From the NCBI GenBank assembly GCA_950295325.1, contig OX485805.1:40967501-41031500 (forward strand): a stretch of 64,000 bases of DNA, in the 5' to 3' direction. The notes beneath the pieces were generated by a model. That model searched no databases, was not told where the DNA came from, and worked only from the letters and a program-made list of their open reading frames with translations. The position numbers and the translations under genes are program-made. The DNA is from Polytrichum commune. Its lineage: Eukaryota; Streptophyta; Polytrichopsida; Polytrichales; Polytrichaceae. Shown piece by piece: positions 35,891 through 48,140 of this stretch. How positions within the stretch are numbered: the stretch's first letter is position 1; the number at the start of each line of letters is the position of its first letter.

Positions 35891-36882
35891 ACTCTGGTAG
35901 GCGGTGGGCGGGTGACCCGGAGGAACGGAGGGCGGGGGTGCTGAGGCGGGTGCGGGAACGAGGACGGGTGACCCGTCGAAACGATGGGTATCATCTTGTC
36001 CACCAAGTCAGCAGCAAGGTCGTGGGACATGGCAGAGCTCCGGCGAAGAGGAGGGTTTCCTCGCCTTTGACTGCCACTCGCAGCCACCGAATCTTCACGG
36101 CTGCCATCCTGCGCATCGTTTACAGCTTTCCGCTGACGGGAGCTTCCGTTTGGATCAAAAATCGCGCCAATCCGTGCTCTGTGCCGGTCTCGCGGTGCTG
36201 TTCTGCGTTTGGAGGTCATTTACCAACTCTTCGGGGTTGTGGATCTCACGTGATGATGATACATTGGTAACAAGCTTAAGTAACAACTTCTTTCGAGCCG
36301 CCGTTCCTGCAGAGGCGAGGAAGGATTTGCGATCAAGCTTGGAACGATCTGGAAGTGAGTTTCGCAGCATTGCGGTTCCCCGTTTCTTTTAGCTTATCTG
36401 ATTCTTCGCACGTCTTTTAGGTACACTCTTTCTTCTTCTTCTTCTTCTTCTTCTTTCTCTCTCTTCTTATGAATCAACGGAATGTTTAACTTAAGTATTG
36501 TGAGTAAGCTTTTTAGTTCTTTGGTATTTTTGTGCGTCTTTTGTTAGTTGACCCTTGCATCATCGCATTGTGGTACGGGTTCTCGTCAGTGCTAAAGCGT
36601 TCCTAAGTAGTACATACATATGGAATTACCGAGTGTTCCGTTTGTCGCGTTTCACACATCCCGTCATTTGCAGATGTGAGCCTTTTGAAACCCTAGAGTA
36701 TTATTTCCTCTTCGGATTGTCGTTCTTTTGTTCGAGGAACCTAACGGAGAGTGCAGCGGTGTGGTGTCTTTCATTGTTCATAAAAATACGTCAAAATTCA
36801 GCGTCGAGGATCCCAGCTGGATCTATTACAGGGGGGGGAGGCCCCCAATCCTCTTCTGGCGCGCAGGTTCTCGGCCACTACA
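35891..36882 (+). promoter_or_regulatory. Promoter/leader region of the H+-pyrophosphatase gene
   Basis: Base composition shifts to GC-rich at about 35,895 with two GGGTGACCCG palindromes (about 35,910 and 35,965). A plausible 5' UTR intron runs from donor GTGAGT at 36,355 to acceptor GCGCAG at 36,866, leaving 16 nt of leader before the ATG. A TTC microsatellite lies at about 36,427-36,460. No TATA box is assigned; transcription start is unknown. Confidence 0.45.
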
Positions 36883-38562
36883 ATGGGGATGGATGACGAC
36901 GACCATCGAATGGATGTTGAGGATGCATTGCTGGGACCGTATCAGGAGAAAGCGCGTACTTTCTCTTCGTTAAAGAACAAGCCTTTTTGGGTAAATTTTC
37001 TGGCTCTTTCTTCTTTATATCACACACACCTCTACTAGTTATTTCATTCTCCCACTTCGCATCTTGGGTTAGGCAATGGCACTCAAACACACCTGCACCT
37101 GTCTGAGTCATCGATTTATATGTAATAATAATGCTGAAGATGAGGGATACTGAATGCAATTTAGAAGCCTGTTTAGGCCGAGTGTGGAATTTCCCAGGTT
37201 TAGATTCTGTCAAAGGGGATCCATCCAATCTCTCCACGGTTGGAATCACGGTTTAAATGTACAGTATTAGGTCTATGTTCTTGCAAAGGTGGGTACTACG
37301 ATCGAAATCTTCAATGCCAATCAATATATGTGGTGTCCTACAAGGTCTTTAATAAATATTTGTCCAGCTCAGAAGAATGTCCACTGCTCCTTTTTATTTC
37401 CTTGGACTTGTCCTCAATTGTGTGATATTTTCTTCAGACACTGGCCCTTTGCAATCTGCACTCATCACATATTTGCTACTAATTGGAAATGTTTGATTGT
37501 TTGTGGCTGCAGCTTGTACGAATGGCCCTCAAACTGGACAAGCGTGTATACTATGTACTTGCCTTCCTGACTGTCCTCTTTTTGTTCTTCATTGGCTCCC
37601 GGAGCTCTCCAATCATCTTGTTCGTCTTTGCAGTATGCACAGGCAGCATGGTGTTTGCTATATACTTGGCAAAGTGGGTTCTTGCAAAGGATGAAGGGCC
37701 ACCTGAAATGAGTGAGGTACTACCTGGCCTGGGTCCTTTATGGTCTATTTCTTACCAATCGTTGATTATGGAATGGTCCTATGTAAAAATGATGTATCTA
37801 CTGCAGTTGTGTGCTTTGCATTTAATATTTTAATAGTATTTGTCTTGATTTGGAGTCCCTGTATTGTATGAGCATTGAGGTTGCTGAGAGGAACTGACTT
37901 GATTCCAACTTGATGAGTCATGCTTGCGGTTCATAGGTTGTACTGTACAGGTGATCATATAGCTGGTTGCGCTATGGACTGAACACTACTGTTTTTTGCA
38001 GATTTCTGATGCGATACGAGATGGAGCAGAGGGTTTCTTCCGCACTCAATATGGATCCATATCCAAGATGGCAGGCATTCTTGCTTTTATTATACTTGGA
38101 ATCTATCTGTTCCGTAAATCAACACCAGAGCAGGAGGCTGCTGGGCTTGAGAAGTGAGTGGCTTGACTTTGTCATTTCTTTATACAAAAGCTCATGGTGT
38201 ATGTTTTGGTTACGTGAATTATTGAGAATGGTCCCAATAATCTCTATTCTTGTAAATCTTTTGGCAGACTCAATCATGTTCTATCATGATTGGCAGTTGT
38301 TAGGTCTGTTTTTATCCTTTCTGTAAAGCTTCCATTGGATTGTTCAGTGACTGAGTCTCCCACTTGGAACTGTTTTTACAGGTCTACGTTGGCCTTCATC
38401 ACTGTCTTGTCATTCCTTCTCGGAGCTCTTTGTTCAGGAGTTGCAGGGTACATTGGTATGTGGGTGTCTGTAAGAGCCAATGTGCGTGTTTCAAGTGCTG
38501 CTCGGCGATCGGCACGCGAGGCCTTACTGGTTTGTATTCTAGATCATTTCTATTTCTGAGAG

Positions 38563-38612
<50 letters not shown>

Positions 38613-41600
38613 TTCTATATATATTTAAAATTTGAGCAGCAGGCTTAGTCACCGCAGTTTATAGAACCTATATACCTTTACACCACATTATGTTTGGCAT
38701 GTAGTTTCTGTTCAACTTTCAGGCTGTCACGACATGAACTTGTTTTTCTCCTCATGACGTTTCTTTCTTGATGCTCTAGAGAGGTGAGGTGAAGGTTATG
38801 CAAGGTAAGAAAATAACATATATTCTATGATCAAGTTGTTTTGTATTTTCTAAGACCATATTGGCTTGATTTCTGTGTGGTTATTCATCACTTATCTTTG
38901 CTCACGCTTGACTTGATATGTGTAGGTGGCTCTCCGAGCTGGAGGATTTTCTGCGCTCATTGTAATTGGCATGACAGTGATGGGAGTGGCAGTTCTGTTT
39001 GCATCCTTCTATTACTTCCTTGGGGTTGATGCTCATGGAAACATGGCCATGACTGAATGTAAGCCATCCATGCCTTTTTTTCCACAGTGAATGACATGTG
39101 TTCTACAGGTTTGTGATATGTACAATGTGCTTGATCCTTTAAATATAATCTAAAATCTAGAAAGTTTGTGGGCTTAGTCTAAAATCAAAACCCTCTTTTA
39201 CTGACGGCTTCAGATCAGCAAATAAGCTCTGGTATGTGCTCACTAATCTCAAAATAAGTTATTGAGTTCAATGATTGCTAAGGTTGGTTCAATGTGCAAA
39301 GATGGCTTTTTCTGGTGGAATATATACTTTAGAGTGTTTGCATCTTGATGTGATCCTTCAATCATTTGTTGCCCTGTCACAGTGCCTCTACTCCTTGTTG
39401 GTTATGGGTTTGGAGCTTCATTTGTTGCATTATTTGCACAACTTGGAGGTGGAATCTACACAAAAGCTGCCGATGTAGGTGCGGATCTTGTGGGAAAAGT
39501 TGAGCAAGGGATTCCTGAAGATGATGCAAGGAATCCAGCAGTGATTGCAGATCTGGTAAGCTAAGGTCTGAGGCTGATGCTCAATTGTTTACTGTACATT
39601 TTGTTAAATCTGGAATTAGAAGCATTGATGGGTGTGTGTGTTATATATGTTTTAATATTTAGGGAGTAAATTATCTTGCTTGTGACAGGTTGGAGACAAT
39701 GTTGGCGACTGTGCTGCACGTGGTGCAGATTTATTTGAAAGCATTGCCGCTGAGATTATTAGTGCCATGATTCTTGGTGGCACAATGGCCAAACGTTGCA
39801 AGCTGGACGGTTTGTTCTCTGGCATTCTGAAGGAGTTGTTTTTACGAGTTTCATTAATATTGTATTTGGTGTTTTTTCTTCTTCTGAATACTCCTGGTTA
39901 TTGTGCTACTGATACACTGTTAATTGATATTGATGCAGATCCATCTGGCTTTATTCTCTTCCCTCTTGTGATCCATTCATTTGACCTCATTGTATCTGCA
40001 ATTGGCATTGCCTCAATTAAAGGCACCCGAGATCCAAGTTCAAAATCAGGAGTTGAGGACCCAATGGTCATTTTGCAGAAAGGATACTCGGTGACACTTT
40101 TCTTGGCTGTGTTGGCTTTTGGAGGAGTAAGTCTTTCAAGTCTCAAGTTCTCCTTTAGTTTTAAAGTCTGAACTGTTGCAGTTGACATGGTGAATAAGTG
40201 TCACTGTAGCTTATGTGAATGAAGTTGAAGCTGAATTAGTAAAGTTTTTTTCTTCTATTTATTCTGTTGTAGGCAAGCTAGTCCTTATATCTAATTGTGT
40301 ACCTGATTTTTAAGAACTTTCCACATTTGACTTTAGAAAATTTCAAATTTTAATGCTTGATGCAGGTAGTTTCTGGTAGAATGTTTTTGTTTGTCAGAGG
40401 CTTAAAAAACTTACCCAACCTTTTATGAAAGCCTTTGATATGGAAACTTGCTATTAGTGGCTGTGAAGTATTTGTCTGGTGTTGCTCCTCACTATTATTG
40501 ATAGGCTGACTGTTGTACACTTAGGCTTATCTTTGCATGAGGTCCTAGTGATATCTTGAAGGCTGGCAACTTTCATGACAAACAGTATGTTGATCGCAAG
40601 TGCTGCAGTTTGCTGGCTACTCAGGAAGAGGGTTTAAATGATGTATCTCACCTTTTGATATTGGATGAATTACAGTCAACAAGGTGGCTTCTATACACAG
40701 AACAGGCTCCTTCAGCATGGTTTCACTTTGCTCTGTGTGGGCTGGTTGGTATCATCACTGCCTACTGTTTTGTCTGGATTTCTCAATACTACACTGACTA
40801 TAAGTATGAGCCAGTCCGGAATGTGGCTCTTTCAAGCACAACTGGGCATGGGACCAACATTATAGCAGGTGAGGAACTTATGATTTCCTTCCCTCATATT
40901 GATAATAGACTAGATAGTTTCCTATAACACGTGAGACAAGCTTATGAAGGGTGCTTTGTTACAATTTGTCTATGTTTTGAGCACCTGGTGGTGTACTGTC
41001 TCCAACAATACGCACGCTTAGTTGACAATCTATCTATATTGATTGCAAGATTCATGAGATTGAGTGTGTGACCCACCTATTTGGTGATAAGAGCTACTCA
41101 GGTCCATGGGATAGGAATTTATACGTATGGGTATTTATTCACAATATGGTGGTCCCACTGCAACATTATTATCAGCCATTGATGTGGTGCCTGCTCTTAT
41201 GCTCCACATCTTTTGTATCTTTGGTGCTAATATACCAGGTCCAGATACTGAGCTATTTCTTTTGTTAATGCAGGAGTTGGGCTTGGTCTGGAGTCCACTG
41301 CGATGCCTGTTCTCGTCATCAGTGTATCTATTGTAACTGCATACTGGCTAGGAAAGACTTCTGGTCTCCAAGACAGCAAGGGATTACCAACAGGAGGACT
41401 TTTTGGAACAGCTGTAGCAACTATGGGCATGCTCAGTACGGCTGGATATGTATTGACGATGGACATGTTCGGACCAATCGCAGACAATGCTGGAGGCATT
41501 GTTGAAATGAGCCAGCAGGTAATGTGTATTGATGTTGTGGGATGTTTGTCTTCAGTTTGCACCTCTTTAAATCAAGGTGACCTTCCATGCTATTTTATCT

Positions 41601-43385
41601 GATAGCTGACATATGATTGTTTTGTCCTTGATGCAGCCAGAAAATGTGAGAGAGATTACAGATTTGCTGGATGCTGTTGGCAACACAACAAAGGCAACAA
41701 CCAAGGGTTTTGCAATTGGATCAGCTGCCTTAGCTTCCTTCCTTCTGTTCAGTGCTTATATGGATGAGGTGTCTTCGTTCTCTGGCATCCCTTTCACCTC
41801 GGTATGGGATCCTTTCTAGAACAAGAGTTGCCCGTCAGTGTTTCTTGAGTAGATTTTAAATTTGAACTGCAGTTAAGTTTGTTCAACTCTCTAATACCCA
41901 GCCATGATGAAGCAGTGCTCAAAACTGAAGTTGGACAATTGTTTTGGTTTGCTAAGTTCATAGCCAGGGGAGCTTTAAATGGGATATGGATGTTCTTATC
42001 TGTGAGCATTGTAATTCCAGAAAGCAGTGTTTATGTAATGGCACACAAAATATGTCAAGTGACTTGTCAAATTGTTAAAAGCATGTGTATCATGTTATTA
42101 AGGTTGACTGAGAATAAGTGGGGATGCAATTACAGGTCGATATTGCTATTCCAGAAGTATTCGTAGCAGGCTTGCTTGGATCTATGCTCATATATCTGTT
42201 CAGTGCCTGGGCATGTGCTGCTGTGGGTCGAACTGCGCAAGAAGTAGTAAATGAAGTCCGCAGACAGTTTTCTGAGCGCCCTGGCATCATGGTCAGTGCC
42301 GTCTTCTTTCACATAGCTTTCTCTTGAAATTCTATCATTGCCCTTAGTGTTGTAGAGGTAGCACCTACTTTTGGCACCCCAGTGATAACATCATCTTCTA
42401 TTTCAAGTGAGATTTTATGATTTTGCAGACCTACCAAGAGAAACCAGACTATGCCCGGTGTGTATCAATTGTTGCATCTGCATCCCTGCGAGAAATGATC
42501 AAGCCTGGAGCTTTGGCCGTTATATCTCCTATTGTTCTTGGTAAGAGGAAACGCAACAAATAGACAATGATCACTGATATAGATGGTAACTCCTTAGATT
42601 GCAATATGAGGTTCTCCCATGTAGTAGTCACCTGTTGCATCCATAGAGTTGACACTTTTTCCTACCATTTATCATTTCTTCATCACTGTGCAATCTAATA
42701 CAATGTTCCAAAGATATTCAGAGATGTCAGCATGGATATATTGTGACTTATCCTGATGGGTGTTGTGGCTGGACAGGTGTTGTGTTTAGGCTTATCGGGC
42801 AAGCCACAGATCAACCGCTGCTAGGAGCAAAGGCAGTGGCTGGCATGCTCATGTTTGCAACTGTCTCTGGCATTTTGATGGCTCTATTTCTCAATACTTC
42901 AGGAGGTGCTTGGGATAATGCAAAGAAGTACATTGAAAGTGGTGCCCATGGTGGGAAGGGCAGTGAAGCCCACAAGGCTGCAGTTACTGGTGACACGTAC
43001 GTTTTCTACACCTAAGATTTGGATTTGCTTGATTTCTTCATCGTGTGACAGCTTTAAACCTTCAGTCCTGCACTGTACTTCATTATTATCTGGGTATATG
43101 TCTTTTTGGCTATGTGAACATTTTCCTGCCTCACTCTTGTGGTAATTGTGTCTTATTTACTGATCACATATTCATAAAATGAGTGCTTGTTTATTACGAT
43201 TCTGCTTAATACTGTGCTCTCTATGTCTATCTGGGCCATGAAAATCAAATCTGATATTCAGTCATTTTTCTGATTGCAGGGTTGGAGATCCATTCAAAGA
43301 CACAGCGGGGCCATCATTGCATGTGCTGATCAAGATGCTTGCTACTATTACACTCGTCATGGCACCACTTTTTTTGGACAGCTAG
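36883..43385 (+). CDS. AVP2: Type II (K+-independent) proton-translocating inorganic pyrophosphatase, 15 exons
   Basis: Exons: 36883-36990, 37513-37716, 38002-38153, 38382-38529, 38926-39058, 39383-39555, 39689-39809, 39939-40126, 40676-40868, 41274-41518, 41637-41801, 42136-42291, 42429-42540, 42777-42996, 43280-43385. All introns are GT..AG and every phase agrees; 2,424 nt give 807 residues, normal for the family. The enzyme couples PPi hydrolysis to H+ transport across Golgi or vacuolar membranes. Visible signatures: [18 protein letters not shown] (279-296, Mg-PPi binding), [18 protein letters not shown] (307-324), and [10 protein letters not shown] with Lys574 where K+-dependent type I enzymes have Ala. 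About 16 membrane segments fit the sequence. The C-terminus ends in the conserved [16 protein letters not shown] block and a last membrane helix. Arabidopsis AVP2/VHP2 proteins are the nearest named family. Nothing is truncated. Confidence 0.97.
38563..38609 (+). repeat. (CT)n microsatellite in H+-PPase intron 4
   Basis: About 23 uninterrupted CT units, in the intron after exon 4. Likely length-polymorphic. Confidence 0.95.
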
Positions 43386-44249
43386 ACTCTTAGACGACAT
43401 GCATTCTTGAACCATTAGTTTTAAAACCTCTTTCTAGGTTGTTGCTAATATAATGTGTAAGTTCTCAATCTTGAAGTCTTGCATCTCTCAGTTACAGGCT
43501 GACCTTTGAGAGGCAACGAGTTGCCCAGTTTTGAGATGGCCCTCATTGTGAGAGAACACGCTCAGCTTCATCAGAAGCACAGGGAATACTGCAGACAATG
43601 TTGGGGAGAGGTAGGTGACTGATGACTTAGACAAATTAGGGTAGTGATTCCCTCCCCTTCCCAACCCCAAGGAAGGAGATTGAATTCGACACTGATCAAC
43701 CTGTTATATTCACAGGCAAATGCAGCTGGACCTAGTAGTTACCCTGGAGTTGTACTGAAACCATTGGCATTCTAAATGTGCAGTGCAGCACTGGTCAAAT
43801 TGAATGGGAAAATTGAATTTTTCTTGAAGGTGCTTTTTCAGCATGGTAACAATACGCAAGGAAGTGTCTTGTGTGTTTATGTGATGCTAAACCTCTAACC
43901 TATGATGATCAGGTTCTCTGGTGTATGCCACACTTCGCTTTTTGGTTCCACATTTTGGAGTGTGGAATGCGAATCTAAGTGATTCAACACTTGCACGATC
44001 TGAAGGTCAGAATGATTTGTGAAAATGATTATATTTACTTATTATGCCATCCAAGTTATTTCTTCAGTACATGATCTGTTTAAGCGATTGAGCCAAGCTT
44101 AGAGGGATTTCTGATGCAGATTGAGGAATCCAGGATTTGTTTGCAATTCATGCACAAACTTATTGGAAATAGTATGGACGAACTCGTAATAGTTGACAAG
44201 TTATAGGTTCTGAAATCTCCATTGACTAGGTTTTGAGAGATCCAGTGAA
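43386..44249. other. Intergenic between convergent H+-PPase and PGG genes
   Basis: No gene seen. It should contain the H+-PPase 3' UTR. Confidence 0.55.
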
Positions 44250-45150
44250 AGGTGAAAACGATTTATGGAATGGGTTAGATTTTCAGTTGTCGTTTCCAGG
44301 TGGTCTCTTCAATTCATTGAAAGAAACCTTGAACACCGAGGGGTAGAGATGAATGCATCTGTCGTCTCTACTCTCCTAGCAAATGTTGTTCCGAGAATCA
44401 TACGAAGTGGTATTGACTAGGTTATGGATCAAGTTTCAATAGGGGCTAATCATGCGAATTAACTAACATTGACTGAGCTGACGAAAATCCAGCAAGTTGA
44501 AGGGATATAAGCTTGAAGAAATGTGATGAGCAGACCTAAACGTTCAACGATTTACTTCTGTCTTTTGCTCTTAATATCCTCGCAAATGTTGCCGTCGAGT
44601 CATCGATCGGTACATGACCTGTCTCAGGAGCAGTGCCGGACCGCAATATTGGAGCTGCTCCTCGAGGTGACCAGTATTTTTGGCTAACGTGTTTTGAGCC
44701 GGGCTCTCCAGAAAAGCTTCAAAAAGTCTGCCAGTGACCAGATGAAGCATCCGATTACCGAGCTTAAAATCGCTAAGAGCTGGGGGAAACATTGAGTAGG
44801 TTTTGGAAAATCCGGCAAGTTGAAGGGATCGACCTCGGCTTTGAATTGACGGTGGAGTTTTCGTGTCTTGTTCCTACTCTTCTCGCAAATGTTGTCCTAG
44901 AGTCTAAAGATCGGTACTCCTGTTTCAGGAGCTTTGTCCGCGGTGGTAGGATCCACATTTCCACCGCAATACTGGAGCTGCACTTCAAGGTGACCAGCAT
45001 TTTCGGCCAATGTGTCTCAAGAGACGACGCCACAGCCCGCAGGCTAAACCCCGCTCTCCAGAAAATCTTCATGGAGTCCGCCATCAACCAGATCATAAAG
45101 CACAGGTAGATGAATCATGCAATCACCAAGAGCTGGGTAATTACCAATGA
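44250..45150 (-). pseudogene. Tandem decaying copies of the 3' end of the PGG-domain gene
   Basis: About 44,805-45,135 repeats the last 330 bp of the neighbouring gene (45,150-45,500) at high identity: on the minus strand it reads MIWLMADSMKIFWRAGFSL, then a frameshift, then LDSRTTFARRVGTR. About 44,460-44,795 is a more diverged copy (TLAKNTGHLEEQLQYCG readable), and about 44,290-44,440 a barely recognisable one (CTACTCTCCTAGCAAATGTTG). Unit spacing is about 345 bp, and divergence grows with distance from the intact gene. None has a start or the N-terminal domain. Confidence 0.88.
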
Positions 45151-45218
45151 ATAGGTTTACGAAAATCCAGCAAGTTGGAGGGATCGACCTAAGCTTTGAA
45201 TAAATGTGGTGAGAATAC

Positions 45219-46307
45219 CTAGACATTATTCAACGGTGGAGTTCTGTCTCTTGTTCCTACTCTTCTCGCAAATGTTGTCCTAGAGTCTAAGATCGGTACT
45301 CCTGTTTCAGGAGCTTTGTCGGCGGTGGTAGGATCCACATTTCCACCGCAATACTGGAGCTGCACTTCAAGGTGGCCAGCATTTTCGGCCAATGTGTCTG
45401 CAAGAGACGACGCCACAGCCCCCAGGCTAAACCCCGCTCTCCAGAAAAACTTCATGGAATCCGCCAGCAACCAGATCATAAAGCACAGGTAGATGAAGCA
45501 TCCAATCGCCGAGCTCACAATCACGGAGAGCTGCGAGTCTGCTCGCATCACACCCGAACCGGCCGCAGCGAAAGCCGCAACACAACATGTGAGTGAGATG
45601 ACAAACAAAAGGTTGATTGTCGCCGCTTTCGTCAACGTGTACGCCACAAAATGTGCTAACCTGTGCGTGATCGCTTGCTCCAAGTACACCGAATCAGGAA
45701 TTTTGTTCTTAGCTAAGGTTTCGAGGGACGGACATGGCGCCTCCGGTGCCAGTGTGGTGATCCTCTCCACAAAGTCGTTCAAAAACTGAAGGCTGTTTCC
45801 TTTTCTGGGTTTTTCCTTAGGTGCTGCAGATGGATGCAGGAATGTCTCCGTATGGAGGTCTGCTAAGGGAGCAAAGTTACCACTCAAGCAGAGCAGGAGG
45901 TCGGCCATGGAGAAGTAGAACGACAGAGAATTGAAGTACACGAACCACGTCAAACTGCGGCTCTCGTACGTTCGCATGAATCCGTCTGCGTCAACCGCGC
46001 CCGGCGGTTGCAAGAATCCCGCGTACGTGACGGTGGCGAGTAGCACGAGAACGAGTGCGTATGCGTTGATGGACTTCACGAAAGCTCTGTTCATTGTTGT
46101 CAGAGTGAGCTGCTTCTTCCTCTCAAACTGCTCCTGCAACAACACCATCATCCTCTCCTCCGTCATCTCTTGTCCATTGTCACCGGGGTAGGGGTAGGGC
46201 AGTTTGTTTGTTGACATTTTCCTTGAAAACTCGGATGAGGAACTTGAGTCTGAAAATTCGTCTGTGTAAGCTGGTGCTGTGCTCGCGGTTGTCCTAGCCG
46301 AGGCCAT
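45219..46307 (-). CDS. PGG-domain multi-pass membrane protein, single exon
   Basis: 362 residues. The N-terminus is Ser/Thr-rich (1-40) and a charged helical stretch (45-75) follows. Residues 80-142 match the PGG domain: a membrane helix (about 80-99, LVLVLLATVTYAGFL), QPPG at 100-103, and a second helix (about 121-142). Two further helices lie at about 230-250 and 260-282, then a soluble tail. In flowering plants PGG domains usually follow ankyrin repeats (ACD6-type proteins of membranes, cell death and salicylate signalling). No ankyrin repeats occur here, so function cannot be transferred. The start is the first ATG; no upstream exon was convincing. The 3' end has been tandemly copied downstream. 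Confidence 0.85.
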   Translation of the reverse strand: MASARTTASTAPAYTDEFSDSSSSSEFSRKMSTNKLPYPYPGDNGQEMTEERMMVLLQEQFERKKQLTLTTMNRAFVKSINAYALVLVLLATVTYAGFLQPPGAVDADGFMRTYESRSLTWFVYFNSLSFYFSMADLLLCLSGNFAPLADLHTETFLHPSAAPKEKPRKGNSLQFLNDFVERITTLAPEAPCPSLETLAKNKIPDSVYLEQAITHRLAHFVAYTLTKAATINLLFVISLTCCVAAFAAAGSGVMRADSQLSVIVSSAIGCFIYLCFMIWLLADSMKFFWRAGFSLGAVASSLADTLAENAGHLEVQLQYCGGNVDPTTADKAPETGVPILDSRTTFARRVGTRDRTPPLNNV

Positions 46308-46824
46308 GGTCGCGCTGTCTGGATTTTTGAGTACTTGTTCTAGCGGTGAACCTCAACTCATCTCCACACTACAATTAACCTCAATTTTGGGTGTGATTTG
46401 TCACCTGCAAATTTTTACAAAAATCAAATTCTCAAGAAAGTAATGAATGTTGCCGTGATGGGTGGCACTTCGAATCTGTCTGTCAGCATGTTTTAAGACA
46501 TGTGGAAATTATTGCAACGGGAAGTGAACACAGTTGCTATAGCTGTTACTTACGTTCAAGTTAACAGGAGATACAACACTTCCACGACCTGCGGCAGGAT
46601 TATACTATATTCGGCATATGAAGTTGCTTCATCAAATTTCATGTCCAATTGTTTACATGCTGCTTCTTCAGGTGTGAGGCTGTTGTCAGTAGTTTTGCGC
46701 TTCCACCACTGACCTGAATGGTGAATCTCTTGTGCGCCTCGACCTCTCAATGCATTTATCTACATTTCATGTCTGCGAACTGTCTCTAGTTGGAAGTCGT
46801 GACAACAGAAAGTTAAATGTAGGT
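46308..46824. other. Upstream region of the PGG gene, no gene seen
   Basis: It should hold the PGG promoter and leader. A 64-codon minus-strand ORF at 46,556-46,750 has no recognised homology and no clear splice link to the PGG exon. Confidence 0.5.
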
Positions 46825-47215
46825 AACCTGAAACCTTAACCCATGCTGAGGTTCGAGCAAGATGTAGAACGAATTTACTAATATTTAGTAATTCATGTAC
46901 TTGAGTCACAATAGCAGCAGTTCGACTTCAGTGGCAGCAACAGGCTCGTTGAGGTCGAAGACCGACGAGATTCAAATTTCGCACTCTCTTGCAGTTACTC
47001 GATCAAGAACTATCGTATTAGAAATCAATGATTCAAAGATAAGGTAGAAATTCGTCAAGTGTAGATAGCCTGGAACCTTAACCCATGCTAAAATTCGAGC
47101 AAGATGTAACCCGAGTTGCACTACTATTTAGTGATTCGTCACGCACATGCATCACAACAGTAGCAATTCTACCCCAGTGACAACACTAGGCCTCGAATTT
47201 CGCACTCTCTTGCAG
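46825..47215 (+). repeat. Tandem duplication of about 240 bp
   Basis: Units near 46,828 and 47,067 share CCTTAACCCATGCT(G/A)A, TTCGAGCAAGATGTA, TATTTAGT(A/G)ATTC and TTTCGCACTCTCTTGCAG. Moderately diverged. Confidence 0.85.
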
Positions 47216-47896
47216 GTACTCAGTACACTGCCTCAGAAATCAAGCAAAAGAAAGGTGGAAGATCATAGGATCTGTACCTGTTGCACAATCCTTTCCAAGA
47301 CCATCCGAGTTGGAATCACAAGAATTCATTACCGACGCCTCTGAGAATTGCGATCAGACTCGAAAATCTTGCTTCGCCGAAATTGCAGATCCAAAGTCCA
47401 ATGAGAGATACCTTCACAGTTTCCGAGACCTAGACCGACCCAGCTTCCCCGCGCGTAAGTGCTCACCTTTTGTTTTCTCTCAAGAACTCATCAAAAAATT
47501 CTTAATTATCTTCATCGTCGGTGTAAGATAACAAGTTGCTGAGACTCCACGCATCACTTTCCCATCAGTTGCTTTCGAGGGTGTAACTTATTGATTGCGT
47601 TGCGTGGCAGGTCGTCCGGTGATGACGGGGTGGGGATTCCGCCACGCGAAGCGGGTGGTGGTCGGGATCCCATGCAAAACGCTGGTGGCCCCATCTCCAC
47701 TGTCCACGTCAAAGGACCTGAAAATCCCATACCCTGTAATGCAGTAATAATGATACGATTTTAATGACCTCAAACGAGTTCCACTGTGAAAAGTTTTTTT
47801 AAACCCACAAATTCTTACGCGACTCCAGTGAACTTTGATACGAAGATGTGATTCTTCAATGGCTTCTTCATCTGCAGGATGCTCAAGGTATGCGGG

Positions 47897-48140
47897 GTGT
47901 TATTCGGTTCGTTTTTCATGTTCTCCAACTTCTACCGATTATATTTATATCACAACGAAATCTGTATTGCATCAGCAAATCTACGAATGAAGCATCTTCA
48001 AATCTACAATTGAAGCATCAGCAAACATGTAGTCCAATCTCTTTTAAAGATGTGTCTTTGTGGTGTTTGTTCTTGATCCTCACCTACCCGCACGCCAATC
48101 AAATATAGGTATTCGATTAAGAAGAGGAACCCAATAACAC
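47897..48140 (+). mobile_element. TIR-element family 2, most complete copy (244 bp)
   Basis: Ends are GTGTTATTCGGTTC (47,897-47,910) and GAACCCAATAACAC (48,127-48,140), inverted with one mismatch. Inside are TTCTCCAACTTCTACCGATTA, CAGCAAATCTACGAATGA, GTAGTCCAATCTCTTTTAAA and AATCAAATATAGGTATTCG. No coding capacity. Confidence 0.85.

Noticed and set aside
35815-36219. 134-codon Arg/Pro-rich ORF on the - strand
   Set aside because: Overlaps the GC-rich promoter/leader of the H+-PPase; composition explains its length and no domain was recognised. A divergent gene cannot be fully excluded.
40868-41273. Extra H+-PPase exon at about 41,040-41,270
   Set aside because: Open frames there show no family similarity and the flanking exons already join in phase at GTNIIAG / VGLGLES.
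46556-46750. Upstream exon of the PGG gene
   Set aside because: No donor-acceptor pair joins it in frame with the PGG ATG, and its reading matches nothing known.
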